Assembly (NCBI GenBank): GCA_003485885.1
Contig: DNHM01000430.1
Location: forward strand, 1 to 9,122
Direction: 5' to 3'
DNA: 9,122 nucleotides
Source: Acidimicrobiaceae bacterium
GTDB taxonomy: Bacteria > Actinomycetota > Acidimicrobiia > Acidimicrobiales > UBA10347
The position numbers and the translations under genes are program-made. The first letter of the stretch is position 1. Each line of letters begins with the position of its first letter. Below the pieces are notes generated by a model. That model saw only the letters and a program-made list of their open reading frames with translations, made no database searches and had not been told where the DNA came from. Positions 1 through 6,177 of the stretch are shown piece by piece.

Positions 1-647
1 AGGTCCACGGGGCCTTGGCCTACGAGTTCGATTAGTTCGTCTTGATGGTGTATCCATGTAGCGGTTTCGGGTGTTCCCGGTGCCAACTCGTCGGTGCACC
101 ACCAGCCAAAATCGCCTCCACCTTCGCCCCAGTCACTTCGTCGCCAGGCCCGCACGACGACCGTGCGAGTACCAGCACCGTCCTCGTATTCTTCGAGGCG
201 AAAGGGAACCTGCCAACACACGGCTGGTTTCCAGTCGAGTGGTCGTTCGCCCGCGGTAAGAGCACCAATGTGCAGCGCACATCCGTGCCCACCATCGAAA
301 CCGGGCGCGTTCAGGAAGATGCATGCATCGTTGAACCGCGTGGTGCTCACTTCGCCGTCGACTCGATGAAACAGATCTTCGGGTTCTTCCACGAGACCAT
401 GGTTTTGCCATTGATCTGGCGTTAGCCGGTTTGCGCTGTCGATGACCAGGTCCTCTTCCTGCCCGTCGATGAGGTACGCGCCGTGGGCACAACAGCCACG
501 AGCCCCATTGTCGTCGGGTTCGGTACCTTTGCACGTGGTGCCGAACGTACAAGACCAGTCGCTGGTGAGGAACGTAAGGTCGAACAGCCATGTGGTGTTG
601 TCGTTGTCGCTGAATGAAATCCAGCGGGTCGACTGCTGTGTAGTCAC
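1..647 (-). CDS. Cysteine-rich DUF3109/YkgJ-like putative metal-chelating protein (3' end cut off by window edge)
   Basis: The frame is open from an in-frame TGA (663-665) to the window edge. The only start codon near the 5' end is GTG at 645-647, giving 215 full codons with the C-terminus missing. The translation has a regular cysteine pattern: C33, C39, the pair C52-C53 in GARGCCAHGAYL, C109 in DACIFL, C123 in GHGCALH, C144 in KPAVCWQVPFR and C184 in WWCTD. The order CC-x-[HY]-G, C-x-FL, G-x-GC-x-LH, KP-x-x-CW is what I know from DUF3109 and related YkgJ-type proteins, thought to bind zinc, iron or an Fe-S cluster. Actinobacterial relatives, from memory, are about 250-270 aa, so perhaps 40-50 residues lie outside the window. 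No signal peptide or membrane segment is seen, so it is probably cytoplasmic. It is divergent from the small gene at 721. Its cellular role is unknown. I am confident it is a gene and moderately confident of the family. Confidence 0.85.
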   Translation of the reverse strand, partial: MTTQQSTRWISFSDNDNTTWLFDLTFLTSDWSCTFGTTCKGTEPDDNGARGCCAHGAYLIDGQEEDLVIDSANRLTPDQWQNHGLVEEPEDLFHRVDGEVSTTRFNDACIFLNAPGFDGGHGCALHIGALTAGERPLDWKPAVCWQVPFRLEEYEDGAGTRTVVVRAWRRSDWGEGGGDFGWWCTDELAPGTPETATWIHHQDELIELVGQGPVD

Positions 648-720
648 GGTCGTCTCACGGTCTCAGAATCGATGGAGCACTGCTGGCCACAGCGCGAGCG
701 TAGTGTGCAACACTTGATCC
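648..720. promoter_or_regulatory. Divergent intergenic region, probable promoters for both flanking genes
   Basis: These 73 bases separate two divergent GTG-started genes, so both promoters should lie here or just inside a neighbour. On the plus strand TAGTGT (701-706) fits the loose actinobacterial -10 pattern TANNNT, but no good -35 box precedes it. On the minus strand TACGCT (697-702) also fits, with GTGACA about 19 bases upstream, inside the first codons of the small gene. Neither gene has a strong Shine-Dalgarno sequence. The location is a positional inference, and the individual boxes are weak. Confidence 0.25.
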
Positions 721-933
721 GTGTCACCCGATGTAGAACAGCTTGTACAGCGCCTTGAGCAACTTAACGAAGATCTGGCTGATCTTGCTATTAGCCGGTT
801 GCGCGACAGTATCGATGCCGGTGGTGACAAGCTGCCGGTGGACGAGAAGCTGATCACCCGAGCCCGACGATCGGTAGAAAAGGCGGCAACGCTGCTGCGG
901 TCAACCGGCGGTGGGGAACCCGAGTTTTTCTAG
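721..933 (+). CDS. Small helical protein of unknown function (70 aa)
   Basis: This is a 70-aa protein starting at GTG 721. An in-frame TGA lies two codons upstream (715-717) and no other start occurs early in the frame, so the start is forced. The protein looks almost wholly alpha-helical. A first amphipathic stretch (about residues 4-30, VEQLVQRLEQLNEDLADLAI) has heptad-like leucine spacing, suggesting a short coiled coil. A second helix (about 41-61) contains EKLITRARRSVEKAATLLRS. There are no cysteines, no membrane segment and no signal peptide. The pattern 'L-x-x-DLxxLAxxRLR ... EKxxTRARRxxEKA' seems familiar from small uncharacterised actinobacterial proteins, but I cannot name a family. 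No Shine-Dalgarno sequence is visible, so the message may be leaderless or nearly so. It converges on the LOG gene with only 8 bases between the stop codons. Function is unknown. Confidence 0.75.
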   Translation: MSPDVEQLVQRLEQLNEDLADLAISRLRDSIDAGGDKLPVDEKLITRARRSVEKAATLLRSTGGGEPEFF

Positions 934-939
934 TCGGGT
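918..939. terminator. Weak hairpin at convergent gene ends
   Basis: A 6-bp inverted repeat, ACCCGA (918-923) and TCGGGT (934-939), flanks a 10-base loop that contains the stop codon of the small gene. The near-palindrome CGGGTAGCTACTCG (935-948) overlaps its right arm and spans the LOG stop, so alternative folds compete. No T-tract follows either arm outside the stem; the only T-run (925-929) is in the loop. It could act as a shared terminator for two convergent genes, but it is not a canonical intrinsic terminator. Confidence 0.25.
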
Positions 940-941
940 AG

Positions 942-1988
942 CTACTCGAGAGTTGCTGCGTTGAGCGCATCGATCAGTTGTCGAAGCCGGGCGAAGTGGC
1001 GGCGGTTGAACTCAAACGCGATGCGATGCAGGTGAACGAAGTCGTCATCGCGTTCCTCTGAGGATGTTGCGTCGATTGCTTCGAACGCTCCAGCCACAAC
1101 AATGTCTGCAAAGTTGGTGTTCAGCGACTCGATGAGTTCTGGTGTTGGCGCATGAGTCAGCCGGATGACGAGTCGTCGACCCACGAACCGGATGCTGTGG
1201 TAGTTCCGGAAGAACGTGCACATCTCGTCGACGGCCTCGTCGACCGAGTCGGTGAGCTTTACGAGAGTTAGATCTTCGGCCGAGATAAGACCATCTGTGA
1301 GCAGCTGTTTGGTGACGAACTCATACCAGCTATGCCAATAATCTCCACCGGGTGCGTCGAGTAACACAACAGGTGCAGGCACCGTCTTGCCGGTTTGTAG
1401 CAGGGTAAGCAGTTCGAAGCTTTCGTCCATGGTGCCGAAACCCCCCGGCAACAGCGCGTAACCGTGAGACTCCTTCATGAACGTGAGCTTGCGGGTGAAG
1501 AAGTATTTGAAGTTCATCAACTTCGGGTCTTCGGCAATCGTGGCTGCTGCTTTTTCTTCAAAGGGCAGCGAGATACCTACGCCGAAGCTGTCTTCACTGC
1601 CAGCTCCCTCGACGCCCGCAGCCATGATTCCGGGGCCAGCGCCAGTAATGACCATCCAACCTCGTTCAGCAATGGCTGACCCGAGCTGGACGGCGGCCTG
1701 ATAGTTCGGGTGGTCGGTCGGTGTGCGAGCAGACCCAAAGATCGACAGCTTTCGAGTGTCTTTGTACGGAGCGAACACACCCATCGAGTACCGAAGTTCT
1801 TTGAGCGCGGCATTGATGAGTTTGATGTCGCCCCGGTCATCGTTCTCACGCGTGAGCCGCAGAGCGGACACGATCATCTCAAAGAGTATGTCCCGGTGAA
1901 CACCCACGTCGGCGGCATCGGCCAACTCTGCGATTGCTGTGTCGAGTTTGCGATCACCCGAGCGATACCGGGGGAGACCAGCGGTCAC
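942..1988 (-). CDS. LOG-family (TIGR00730) nucleoside-monophosphate phosphoribohydrolase, long form
   Basis: This 348-aa Rossmann-fold protein belongs to the LOG ('lonely guy') family. Family members cleave the N-glycosidic bond of nucleoside 5'-monophosphates (cytokinin nucleotides, sometimes AMP) to give the free base and ribose 5-phosphate. Visible motifs are SIFGSAR (82-88) opening the fold, the glycine-rich TGAGPGIMAAG (115-125), R166-K167 in FFTRKLTFMK, and the signature PGGFGTMDE (181-189). The catalytic arginine and glutamate expected of the family are therefore present. Short LOG proteins are about 180-200 aa; this is the longer bacterial type, with about 75 extra N-terminal residues and a C-terminal extension containing FVGRRLVIRL (268-277). 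The substrate is not certain. The start is GTG at 1988; the frame is closed by the TAA that also ends tal, 21 bases upstream. GGTGAT just before the start may serve as ribosome binding site. It is the last gene of the tkt-tal operon. Confidence 0.93.
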   Translation of the reverse strand: MTAGLPRYRSGDRKLDTAIAELADAADVGVHRDILFEMIVSALRLTRENDDRGDIKLINAALKELRYSMGVFAPYKDTRKLSIFGSARTPTDHPNYQAAVQLGSAIAERGWMVITGAGPGIMAAGVEGAGSEDSFGVGISLPFEEKAAATIAEDPKLMNFKYFFTRKLTFMKESHGYALLPGGFGTMDESFELLTLLQTGKTVPAPVVLLDAPGGDYWHSWYEFVTKQLLTDGLISAEDLTLVKLTDSVDEAVDEMCTFFRNYHSIRFVGRRLVIRLTHAPTPELIESLNTNFADIVVAGAFEAIDATSSEERDDDFVHLHRIAFEFNRRHFARLRQLIDALNAATLE

Positions 1989-2009
1989 ACAATCACCGTG
2001 TCGCTCGCA

Positions 2010-3101
2010 TTACTGCATGCCCTGCATGCGGCCATCGAGTGTTAGCAGTAAGTCATCAAATGATGCGGCAAACGATGCAACACCGTCGGCCTCGAGTGTG
2101 GCCGCGATCGCTGCCAGGTCAACGCCGACCTGGGCGAGACCGTCGAGTACTGCTTGTGCGGCTGCAACATCGGTATCGATGGTGCGGGCCACGGTGCCTC
2201 GTTCGAGGAAGGCCGCCAGCGTGGCATCAGGCAAGGTGTTGACCGAATCCGGGCCGATTAATTCATCGACATACTTCGTGTCGGGAAAGCTGGGGTCCTT
2301 GGTTGATGTTGATGCCCATAGCGGACGTTGGACACGGGCGCCACGAGCAGCGAGTGCGTCCCAGCGGGGCCCCGAGAACTGCTTCATGGCCATGTCGTAG
2401 GCAAGTACACCGTTGGCAACGGCGACCTTGCCTCGGAGGGCAGCTGCTTCGGGAGTACCGATTTCGTCGAGTTGCTTGTCGACGGCTGCATCGACTCGGC
2501 TGATGAAGAAGGAAGCGACGCTTGAGATGTTCGACAGGTCGCCTTCGATTGCTTCGAGACCGCTCAGGTATGCCTCGATCACTGCGGCATAACGTTCGAG
2601 CGAGAACAACAACGTGACGTTGACCGAGATGCCTTCGCTCGTAACCTGCTGGATCGCTCCAAGGCCAGCTTCGGTGCCGGGGATCTTGATGTACAGGTTC
2701 GGTGCAGCGATGTCGCCGTCGAGCTCACGGGCTGCGGCAATGGTGCCTTCGGCGTCGTGGGCCAGAGCCGGTGCAACCTCGACAGAGACGTAGCCATCTT
2801 CGCCGTTGCTGTCGGCGTGTACACCGGCGAGCACACCAAGTGCGCCTCGGATGTCGGTCTTTACCAGACCCCAGTAGGCTTCTTCGACCGAATCGCCGGC
2901 TTCGACAAACGTGGCCAGTTCCTCGTCGTAGGCATCGCTCGTGCCGATGGCATTCTGGAAGATGGTCGGGTTCGAGGTGAGGCCGCGCACACCTTGTCCG
3001 ACCCAGTTGGCCAATTCCCCCGAGGTGATCCAGTCGCGCCGCAGGTTGTCGAGCCACGGGCTCTGCTGTTGCTGATCAAACAGATCATGAAGGCGGGTCA
3101 C
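2010..3101 (-). CDS. tal: Transaldolase
   Basis: Transaldolase moves a dihydroxyacetone unit from sedoheptulose 7-phosphate to glyceraldehyde 3-phosphate in the non-oxidative pentose phosphate pathway (cytosol). At 363 aa it matches the long actinobacterial/mycobacterial type. Visible signatures are GLTSNPTIFQNAI (40-52), the Schiff-base lysine K139 in NLYIKIPGT, SVNVTLLFS (159-167), VASFFISRVD (195-204) and WASTSTKDP (262-270). All residues expected at the (beta/alpha)8 active site appear intact. The start is GTG at 3099-3101, and its first four bases (GTGA) contain the tkt stop TGA, so translation is probably coupled to tkt. The product N-terminus (MTRLHDLFDQ, QSPWLDNL) has the length usual for this family, which supports the start. 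The stop is TAA at 2010-2012. Confidence 0.97.
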   Translation of the reverse strand: MTRLHDLFDQQQQSPWLDNLRRDWITSGELANWVGQGVRGLTSNPTIFQNAIGTSDAYDEELATFVEAGDSVEEAYWGLVKTDIRGALGVLAGVHADSNGEDGYVSVEVAPALAHDAEGTIAAARELDGDIAAPNLYIKIPGTEAGLGAIQQVTSEGISVNVTLLFSLERYAAVIEAYLSGLEAIEGDLSNISSVASFFISRVDAAVDKQLDEIGTPEAAALRGKVAVANGVLAYDMAMKQFSGPRWDALAARGARVQRPLWASTSTKDPSFPDTKYVDELIGPDSVNTLPDATLAAFLERGTVARTIDTDVAAAQAVLDGLAQVGVDLAAIAATLEADGVASFAASFDDLLLTLDGRMQGMQ

Positions 3102-5032
3102 TGCAGTAGGTCCAATGCTTGGTCGACGAGATTGTTGACGTTCATGCCCAGTTCATGCATGACGGTGGCGCCGGGAGCACTGGCGCCGAAACGATTGATG
3201 CCAACAACTTCGTCGGCATAGCGGTACCAGCCCTGAGAAACGCCAGCTTCGATCGCGAGCGATGGCAGGTCACGCTTAAGGGTGACTGCTCGGTAGGTGT
3301 CGTCTTGGGACTGAAAGAGATTCATGCTGGGCATAGATACGACTCGGGCTGGTTTGCCTTGGTCCGCAAGCCGGCGAGCGGCTTCGACACACAGCTGGAC
3401 TTCGCTACCTGAACCCATGAGAGTAATGACGGCATCGGGCGGATCACTCAACACGTAACCACCGTTGGCGACGGCGTCGGCGCTGGTCGTATCAAGCACG
3501 GGGAGGTCCTGGCGGGATAACACGAGTGCGGTTGGGCCATCGGTTTCGAGTGCTGCCAGCCACGCACCGGCGCTCTCGTTCGCATCGGCGGGGCGGATCA
3601 CTGAGAGGTCAGGAATCGAACGCAAGGCAGCCACATGTTCGATCGGCTGGTGGGTAGGACCGTCCTCGCCCACACCAACAGAGTCGTGAGTGAAGGAGTA
3701 CACAACCCGAAGTTTGGACAGTGCTGCCAGCCGCACCGAGGGTCGGCAGTAGTCGCTGAACACGAGGAACGTGCCACCAACGGGAAGTGCGCCACCATGA
3801 AGGGCCATGCCGTTCATCACTGCAGCCATGGCATGCTCGCGGACGCCATAGTAGACCTGGTTTCCGCCCAGGTTGTCGGCCGTTACTTGATCGCCATCGT
3901 TGAGTTGCACGCCGGTGTTGCCAGTGAGGTCAGCGCCGCCGGAAACGAGGCTTGGCCACATTGGTGCGATCGCATTGAGTACCGCATTGGACGATTTGCG
4001 AGTGGCGACATTGGCGCCTGGTTCCCAGGTCGGCAGCGCAGCTTTCCAATCACCGGTGGGTTCACCAGTGAGCATGGCGTCAGGGTTGGGGTTGGCGGCG
4101 GCCCAGTCGGCAGCCTTGTGAGCTCCTCGGCTTCCGGCCTCGCGGTACCAGTCGAGTACTTCGTCGCTTACCTGAAAGGTCTGGGTGGGATCCAGCCCGA
4201 GCTCTGTCTTTGCTGCGGCAATTTCGTCGTCCTGGAACGCGTAACCGTGGGCCGAGGGCGAGTCGGTCAGCGTTGGGCTGGGTGTGCCAATGTGGGTTTG
4301 TAGTACCAGCATCGACGGCTTGTCGGTGACTTCTTTGGCGGCCAGGATCGCTTCCTCGAGCGCATCGAGGTCGTTGCCGATTTCGCCGAGGTTGACCACA
4401 TGCCAGCCGTAGGCGGTGAAACGCGCAACGGGGTCGTCGGACAGCCAGATGTCGGTCATGCCGTCGATCGATACGCGATTGTCGTCGTAGATGCAGATAA
4501 GGCGCCCGAGGCCCAAGTGGCCAGCAAACGAGGCTGCCTCGTGGCTCACGCCTTCGGCGAGGTCACCGTCGCTGCAGATGGTGTAGGTGAAGTGGTCGAC
4601 GACGTCGGTGCCCAGATGGGCTCGTTGGCGAGCTTCGGCCATGGCCATACCCACCGAGGTAGCGAAACCCTGCCCAAGAGGACCAGTGGTGATTTCGACG
4701 CCAGCAGTGTGGCCGACCTCGGGGTGGCCAGGCGTGGCACTGCGCCATTGACGGAAGTCCTTGATGTCATCGAGCGTGAGTCCAAAACCACAGAGATGCA
4801 GCAGTGAGTACTGCAGGATTGAAGCGTGTCCTGGGCTCAGAACGAAACGATCCCGGTCGGGCCAGTCGGGTGTCGCTGGGTCAAAATCCATGATCCGCGT
4901 ATACAGCACATGCGCGAGTGGAGCCAGTGCCATCGCCGTGCCTTGGTGGCCAGACCGGGCGGCGTGGGGTGCGTCCATGGACAGGCCAGCGATAGTCGCT
5001 ACAGCCTGCTGTTCAATGCTCGAAGCAGTCAT
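3098..5032 (-). CDS. tkt: Transketolase
   Basis: This thiamine-diphosphate enzyme transfers two-carbon ketol units between pentose phosphate and glycolytic sugars. The protein is 644 aa from ATG 5032, with the full N-terminal TPP domain, central pyrimidine domain and C-terminal domain. Key sites, numbered from that ATG: H29 in SGHQGTAM, H69 in SPGHAS, GHPEVGHTAGVEITTGPLGQG from about 102, TPP/metal motif D155-G156-D157 to N185, H262 in SPSAHG, catalytic E399 in YGVREHAM, H449 and H461 in the THDSVGVGEDGPTHQP stretch, and the C-terminal MNLFQSQDDTYR. The usual SGHPG reads SGHQG here; the histidine is kept. A GTG at 5041 gives three more residues, but ATG 5032 matches the family N-terminus and has AGGGTGA upstream, so I prefer it. 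It lies 46 bases after the 130-aa gene and overlaps tal by 4 bases. Confidence 0.97.
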   Translation of the reverse strand: MTASSIEQQAVATIAGLSMDAPHAARSGHQGTAMALAPLAHVLYTRIMDFDPATPDWPDRDRFVLSPGHASILQYSLLHLCGFGLTLDDIKDFRQWRSATPGHPEVGHTAGVEITTGPLGQGFATSVGMAMAEARQRAHLGTDVVDHFTYTICSDGDLAEGVSHEAASFAGHLGLGRLICIYDDNRVSIDGMTDIWLSDDPVARFTAYGWHVVNLGEIGNDLDALEEAILAAKEVTDKPSMLVLQTHIGTPSPTLTDSPSAHGYAFQDDEIAAAKTELGLDPTQTFQVSDEVLDWYREAGSRGAHKAADWAAANPNPDAMLTGEPTGDWKAALPTWEPGANVATRKSSNAVLNAIAPMWPSLVSGGADLTGNTGVQLNDGDQVTADNLGGNQVYYGVREHAMAAVMNGMALHGGALPVGGTFLVFSDYCRPSVRLAALSKLRVVYSFTHDSVGVGEDGPTHQPIEHVAALRSIPDLSVIRPADANESAGAWLAALETDGPTALVLSRQDLPVLDTTSADAVANGGYVLSDPPDAVITLMGSGSEVQLCVEAARRLADQGKPARVVSMPSMNLFQSQDDTYRAVTLKRDLPSLAIEAGVSQGWYRYADEVVGINRFGASAPGATVMHELGMNVNNLVDQALDLLQ

Positions 5033-5078
5033 GGCGCTCACCCTATATCCAACGAATCAACGTCCGGTGGAAGCCCAG

Positions 5079-5471
5079 TCACTCCGCCTCGGGCGGAAGC
5101 AACGTGTACGGCACGGTCACGATGTGGCCATCGGTACCGATACGACACTCGGCTTCGATTGTCCCGTACTCCTCGAAGTCGATTTCGCCGCGTACGAGGC
5201 GGTAGTCAAACTTGCCCTGGGGGGTGGATAGTGGCTGCACGTTGCGAGCGATTTGCTCGCCGTCGCGTTTGTACACGACCTCGAGCACCCCAGCTTCGGG
5301 TCCGTTTTCGGGATTGCGAATGAGAACCACGAGATGTGGCGCCCACGTGAGGGGCAACGGCGTGGGAGCCGCAGCCGAGAACTGGACTCCGGTTAGATCG
5401 ATATGGGTTGCAGGTCCTGCGACTTGGCGCATGTTGATCTCGTCGATGAACAGTGCAGCAATGATTTCCAT
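5079..5471 (-). CDS. DUF6941-like hypothetical protein, first gene of the tkt operon (130 aa)
   Basis: This 130-aa soluble protein begins MEIIAALFIDEINMRQ. The frame continues upstream to 5564, but ATG 5471 is the start. It is preceded by a textbook GGAGG five bases away, and the longer version would run across the divergent intergenic region into the neighbouring gene. The sequence alternates hydrophobic and polar residues in short strands (MEIIAALFID, THIDLTGVQF, HLVVLIRNP, VLEVVYKRDGE, FDYRLVRGEIDFEEYGTIEAECRIG, HIVTVPYTLLPP), which suggests a beta-sandwich. The 'MEIxAALxxDEIxxR' opening and a central extended-strand pair resemble, from memory, the uncharacterised DUF6941 group of actinobacterial proteins. 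There is no cysteine cluster, signal peptide or membrane segment. It sits 46 bases before tkt on the same strand, so it is probably co-transcribed. No enzymatic residues are recognised; a ligand-binding or regulatory role is possible but unsupported. Confidence 0.82.
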   Translation of the reverse strand: MEIIAALFIDEINMRQVAGPATHIDLTGVQFSAAAPTPLPLTWAPHLVVLIRNPENGPEAGVLEVVYKRDGEQIARNVQPLSTPQGKFDYRLVRGEIDFEEYGTIEAECRIGTDGHIVTVPYTLLPPEAE

Positions 5472-5476
5472 GAGTG

Positions 5477-5481
5477 CCTCC
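5477..5481 (-). promoter_or_regulatory. Strong ribosome binding site deciding the start at 5471
   Basis: The minus strand reads GGAGG, then five bases, then ATG. It is the only near-consensus Shine-Dalgarno sequence I found in the window. It fixes the start of the 130-aa gene and suggests the operon's first gene is well translated. Confidence 0.8.
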
Positions 5482-5532
5482 GGGTAGTGTGGCGCGGATG
5501 CGCACGACCATACCGGCAACACGAATCCGCCC
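5482..5532. promoter_or_regulatory. Divergent intergenic region between the tkt operon and the acyl-CoA ligase operon
   Basis: Only about 60 bases separate the ATG of the leftward operon (5471) from the ATG of the rightward operon (5533), so both promoters must be packed here or extend into the genes. On the minus strand TATGGT (5507-5512) fits a TANNNT -10 box and would give a leader of about 30 bases. On the plus strand TAGTGT (5485-5490) fits, but no convincing -35 box is seen. No inverted-repeat operator stands out. Placement is inferred from gene orientation, and the boxes are weak. Confidence 0.3.
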
Positions 5533-6177
5533 ATGACGACGACACTCTCTGAAGCGGAATCCAAACGGTTATTGGCGGGTTACGGGCTGCCAGTGCTCGA
5601 CGAACGAACTGTCGCCACCGCTGCAGCTGCAGTCGTAGCTGCCAATGACATGGGTTATCCGTGTGTGCTCAAGCTGTGCGGCGACGCGATTGCACACAAG
5701 ACCGAACGAAATCTCGTGCGGCTGTCGCTGGGCACCTCGGCCGATGTCGAACGTTCGGCTCAGGAGCTCCTAGGCCAGGCCATCTCAGCCGATGGGCCTG
5801 TCGAACTGCTGGTTGCACCCATGGTCCGGGCCACCCGCGAGTTCATCGTGGGCGCTGATCGCTCGGGTGACTTTGGGCCGGTCGTCATGATCGGCGTGGG
5901 TGGGATCTTCGCCGAGGTGTTCGAGGACGTTGTCTTTCGCCTTCTCCCAGCCGACGAACGTGAACTGGATGCGATGCTGGACGACTTGGATACCCAGGCA
6001 ATGCTCGGCGAGTTCCGTGGTGAACCAGCCGTAGACCGGGCACAACTACTTTCGGTCGTGCAGGCTGTCGGTAACGCCATGATCGACCGCAACGACATCG
6101 AGTCGATCGATATCAATCCGGTACTCATCGCCGATGGCAACGCCATCGCTGTTGACGCCCTGGTGGCGCTCGTATGA
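5533..6177 (+). CDS. ADP-forming acyl-CoA ligase, ATP-grasp (beta) subunit
   Basis: This 214-aa ATP-grasp protein is the size of the stand-alone beta subunit of ADP-forming acetyl/acyl-CoA synthetases (EC 6.2.1.13-like), which couple acyl-CoA and ADP + phosphate to acid and ATP, reversibly. Visible features are the N-terminal LSEAESKRLLAGYGLPV, nucleotide-binding K47 in GYPCVLKL, the conserved H55-K56-T57 region, a REFIVGADRSGDFGPVVMIG block (102-121), GVGGIFAEVFEDVVFRLLP (121-139), RGEPAVD (162-168) and the metal-binding DINPVL (193-198). The glycine pair usually following HKT[DE]xGG is RNL here; related actinobacterial sequences I remember also vary at that point. The start is ATG 5533; the Shine-Dalgarno is weak. 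Its stop overlaps the alpha-subunit start (ATGA), so the two proteins are almost certainly made together as a complex. The beta-then-alpha order is the reverse of a fused alpha-beta enzyme. The acyl substrate cannot be told. Confidence 0.92.
   Translation: MTTTLSEAESKRLLAGYGLPVLDERTVATAAAAVVAANDMGYPCVLKLCGDAIAHKTERNLVRLSLGTSADVERSAQELLGQAISADGPVELLVAPMVRATREFIVGADRSGDFGPVVMIGVGGIFAEVFEDVVFRLLPADERELDAMLDDLDTQAMLGEFRGEPAVDRAQLLSVVQAVGNAMIDRNDIESIDINPVLIADGNAIAVDALVALV

Noticed and set aside
133..591. 152-codon minus-strand frame with an ATG start, rich in Arg
   Set aside because: Its Arg-rich, low-complexity product is typical of a wrong frame. The GTG-started frame at 1-647 has the coherent cysteine motifs.
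701..706. TAGTGT shared with 5485-5490 as a common promoter motif
   Set aside because: It fits TANNNT, but this pattern occurs often by chance. The distances to the start codons differ (14 and 42 bases) and no matching -35 boxes are seen.
1989..2012. tal and LOG genes in the same reading frame, separated only by a TAA and seven codons (possible readthrough fusion)
   Set aside because: One-in-three chance arrangement. There is no readthrough context or frameshift signal, and both proteins have normal family ends.
2013..2031. Short tandem repeat CTGCATGC at the 3' end of tal
   Set aside because: It simply encodes the repeated Met-Gln residues at the transaldolase C-terminus (RMQGMQ). There is no sign of a regulatory or mobile repeat.
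3635..4303. 222-codon open frame on the plus strand within tkt
   Set aside because: It lies wholly antisense to a complete, well-supported transketolase, and its product shows no recognisable motif. Long antisense frames are common in GC-rich coding DNA.
5472..5564. Upstream extension of the 130-aa gene
   Set aside because: It would cross the divergent intergenic region into the ATP-grasp gene, and the strong GGAGG supports ATG 5471.
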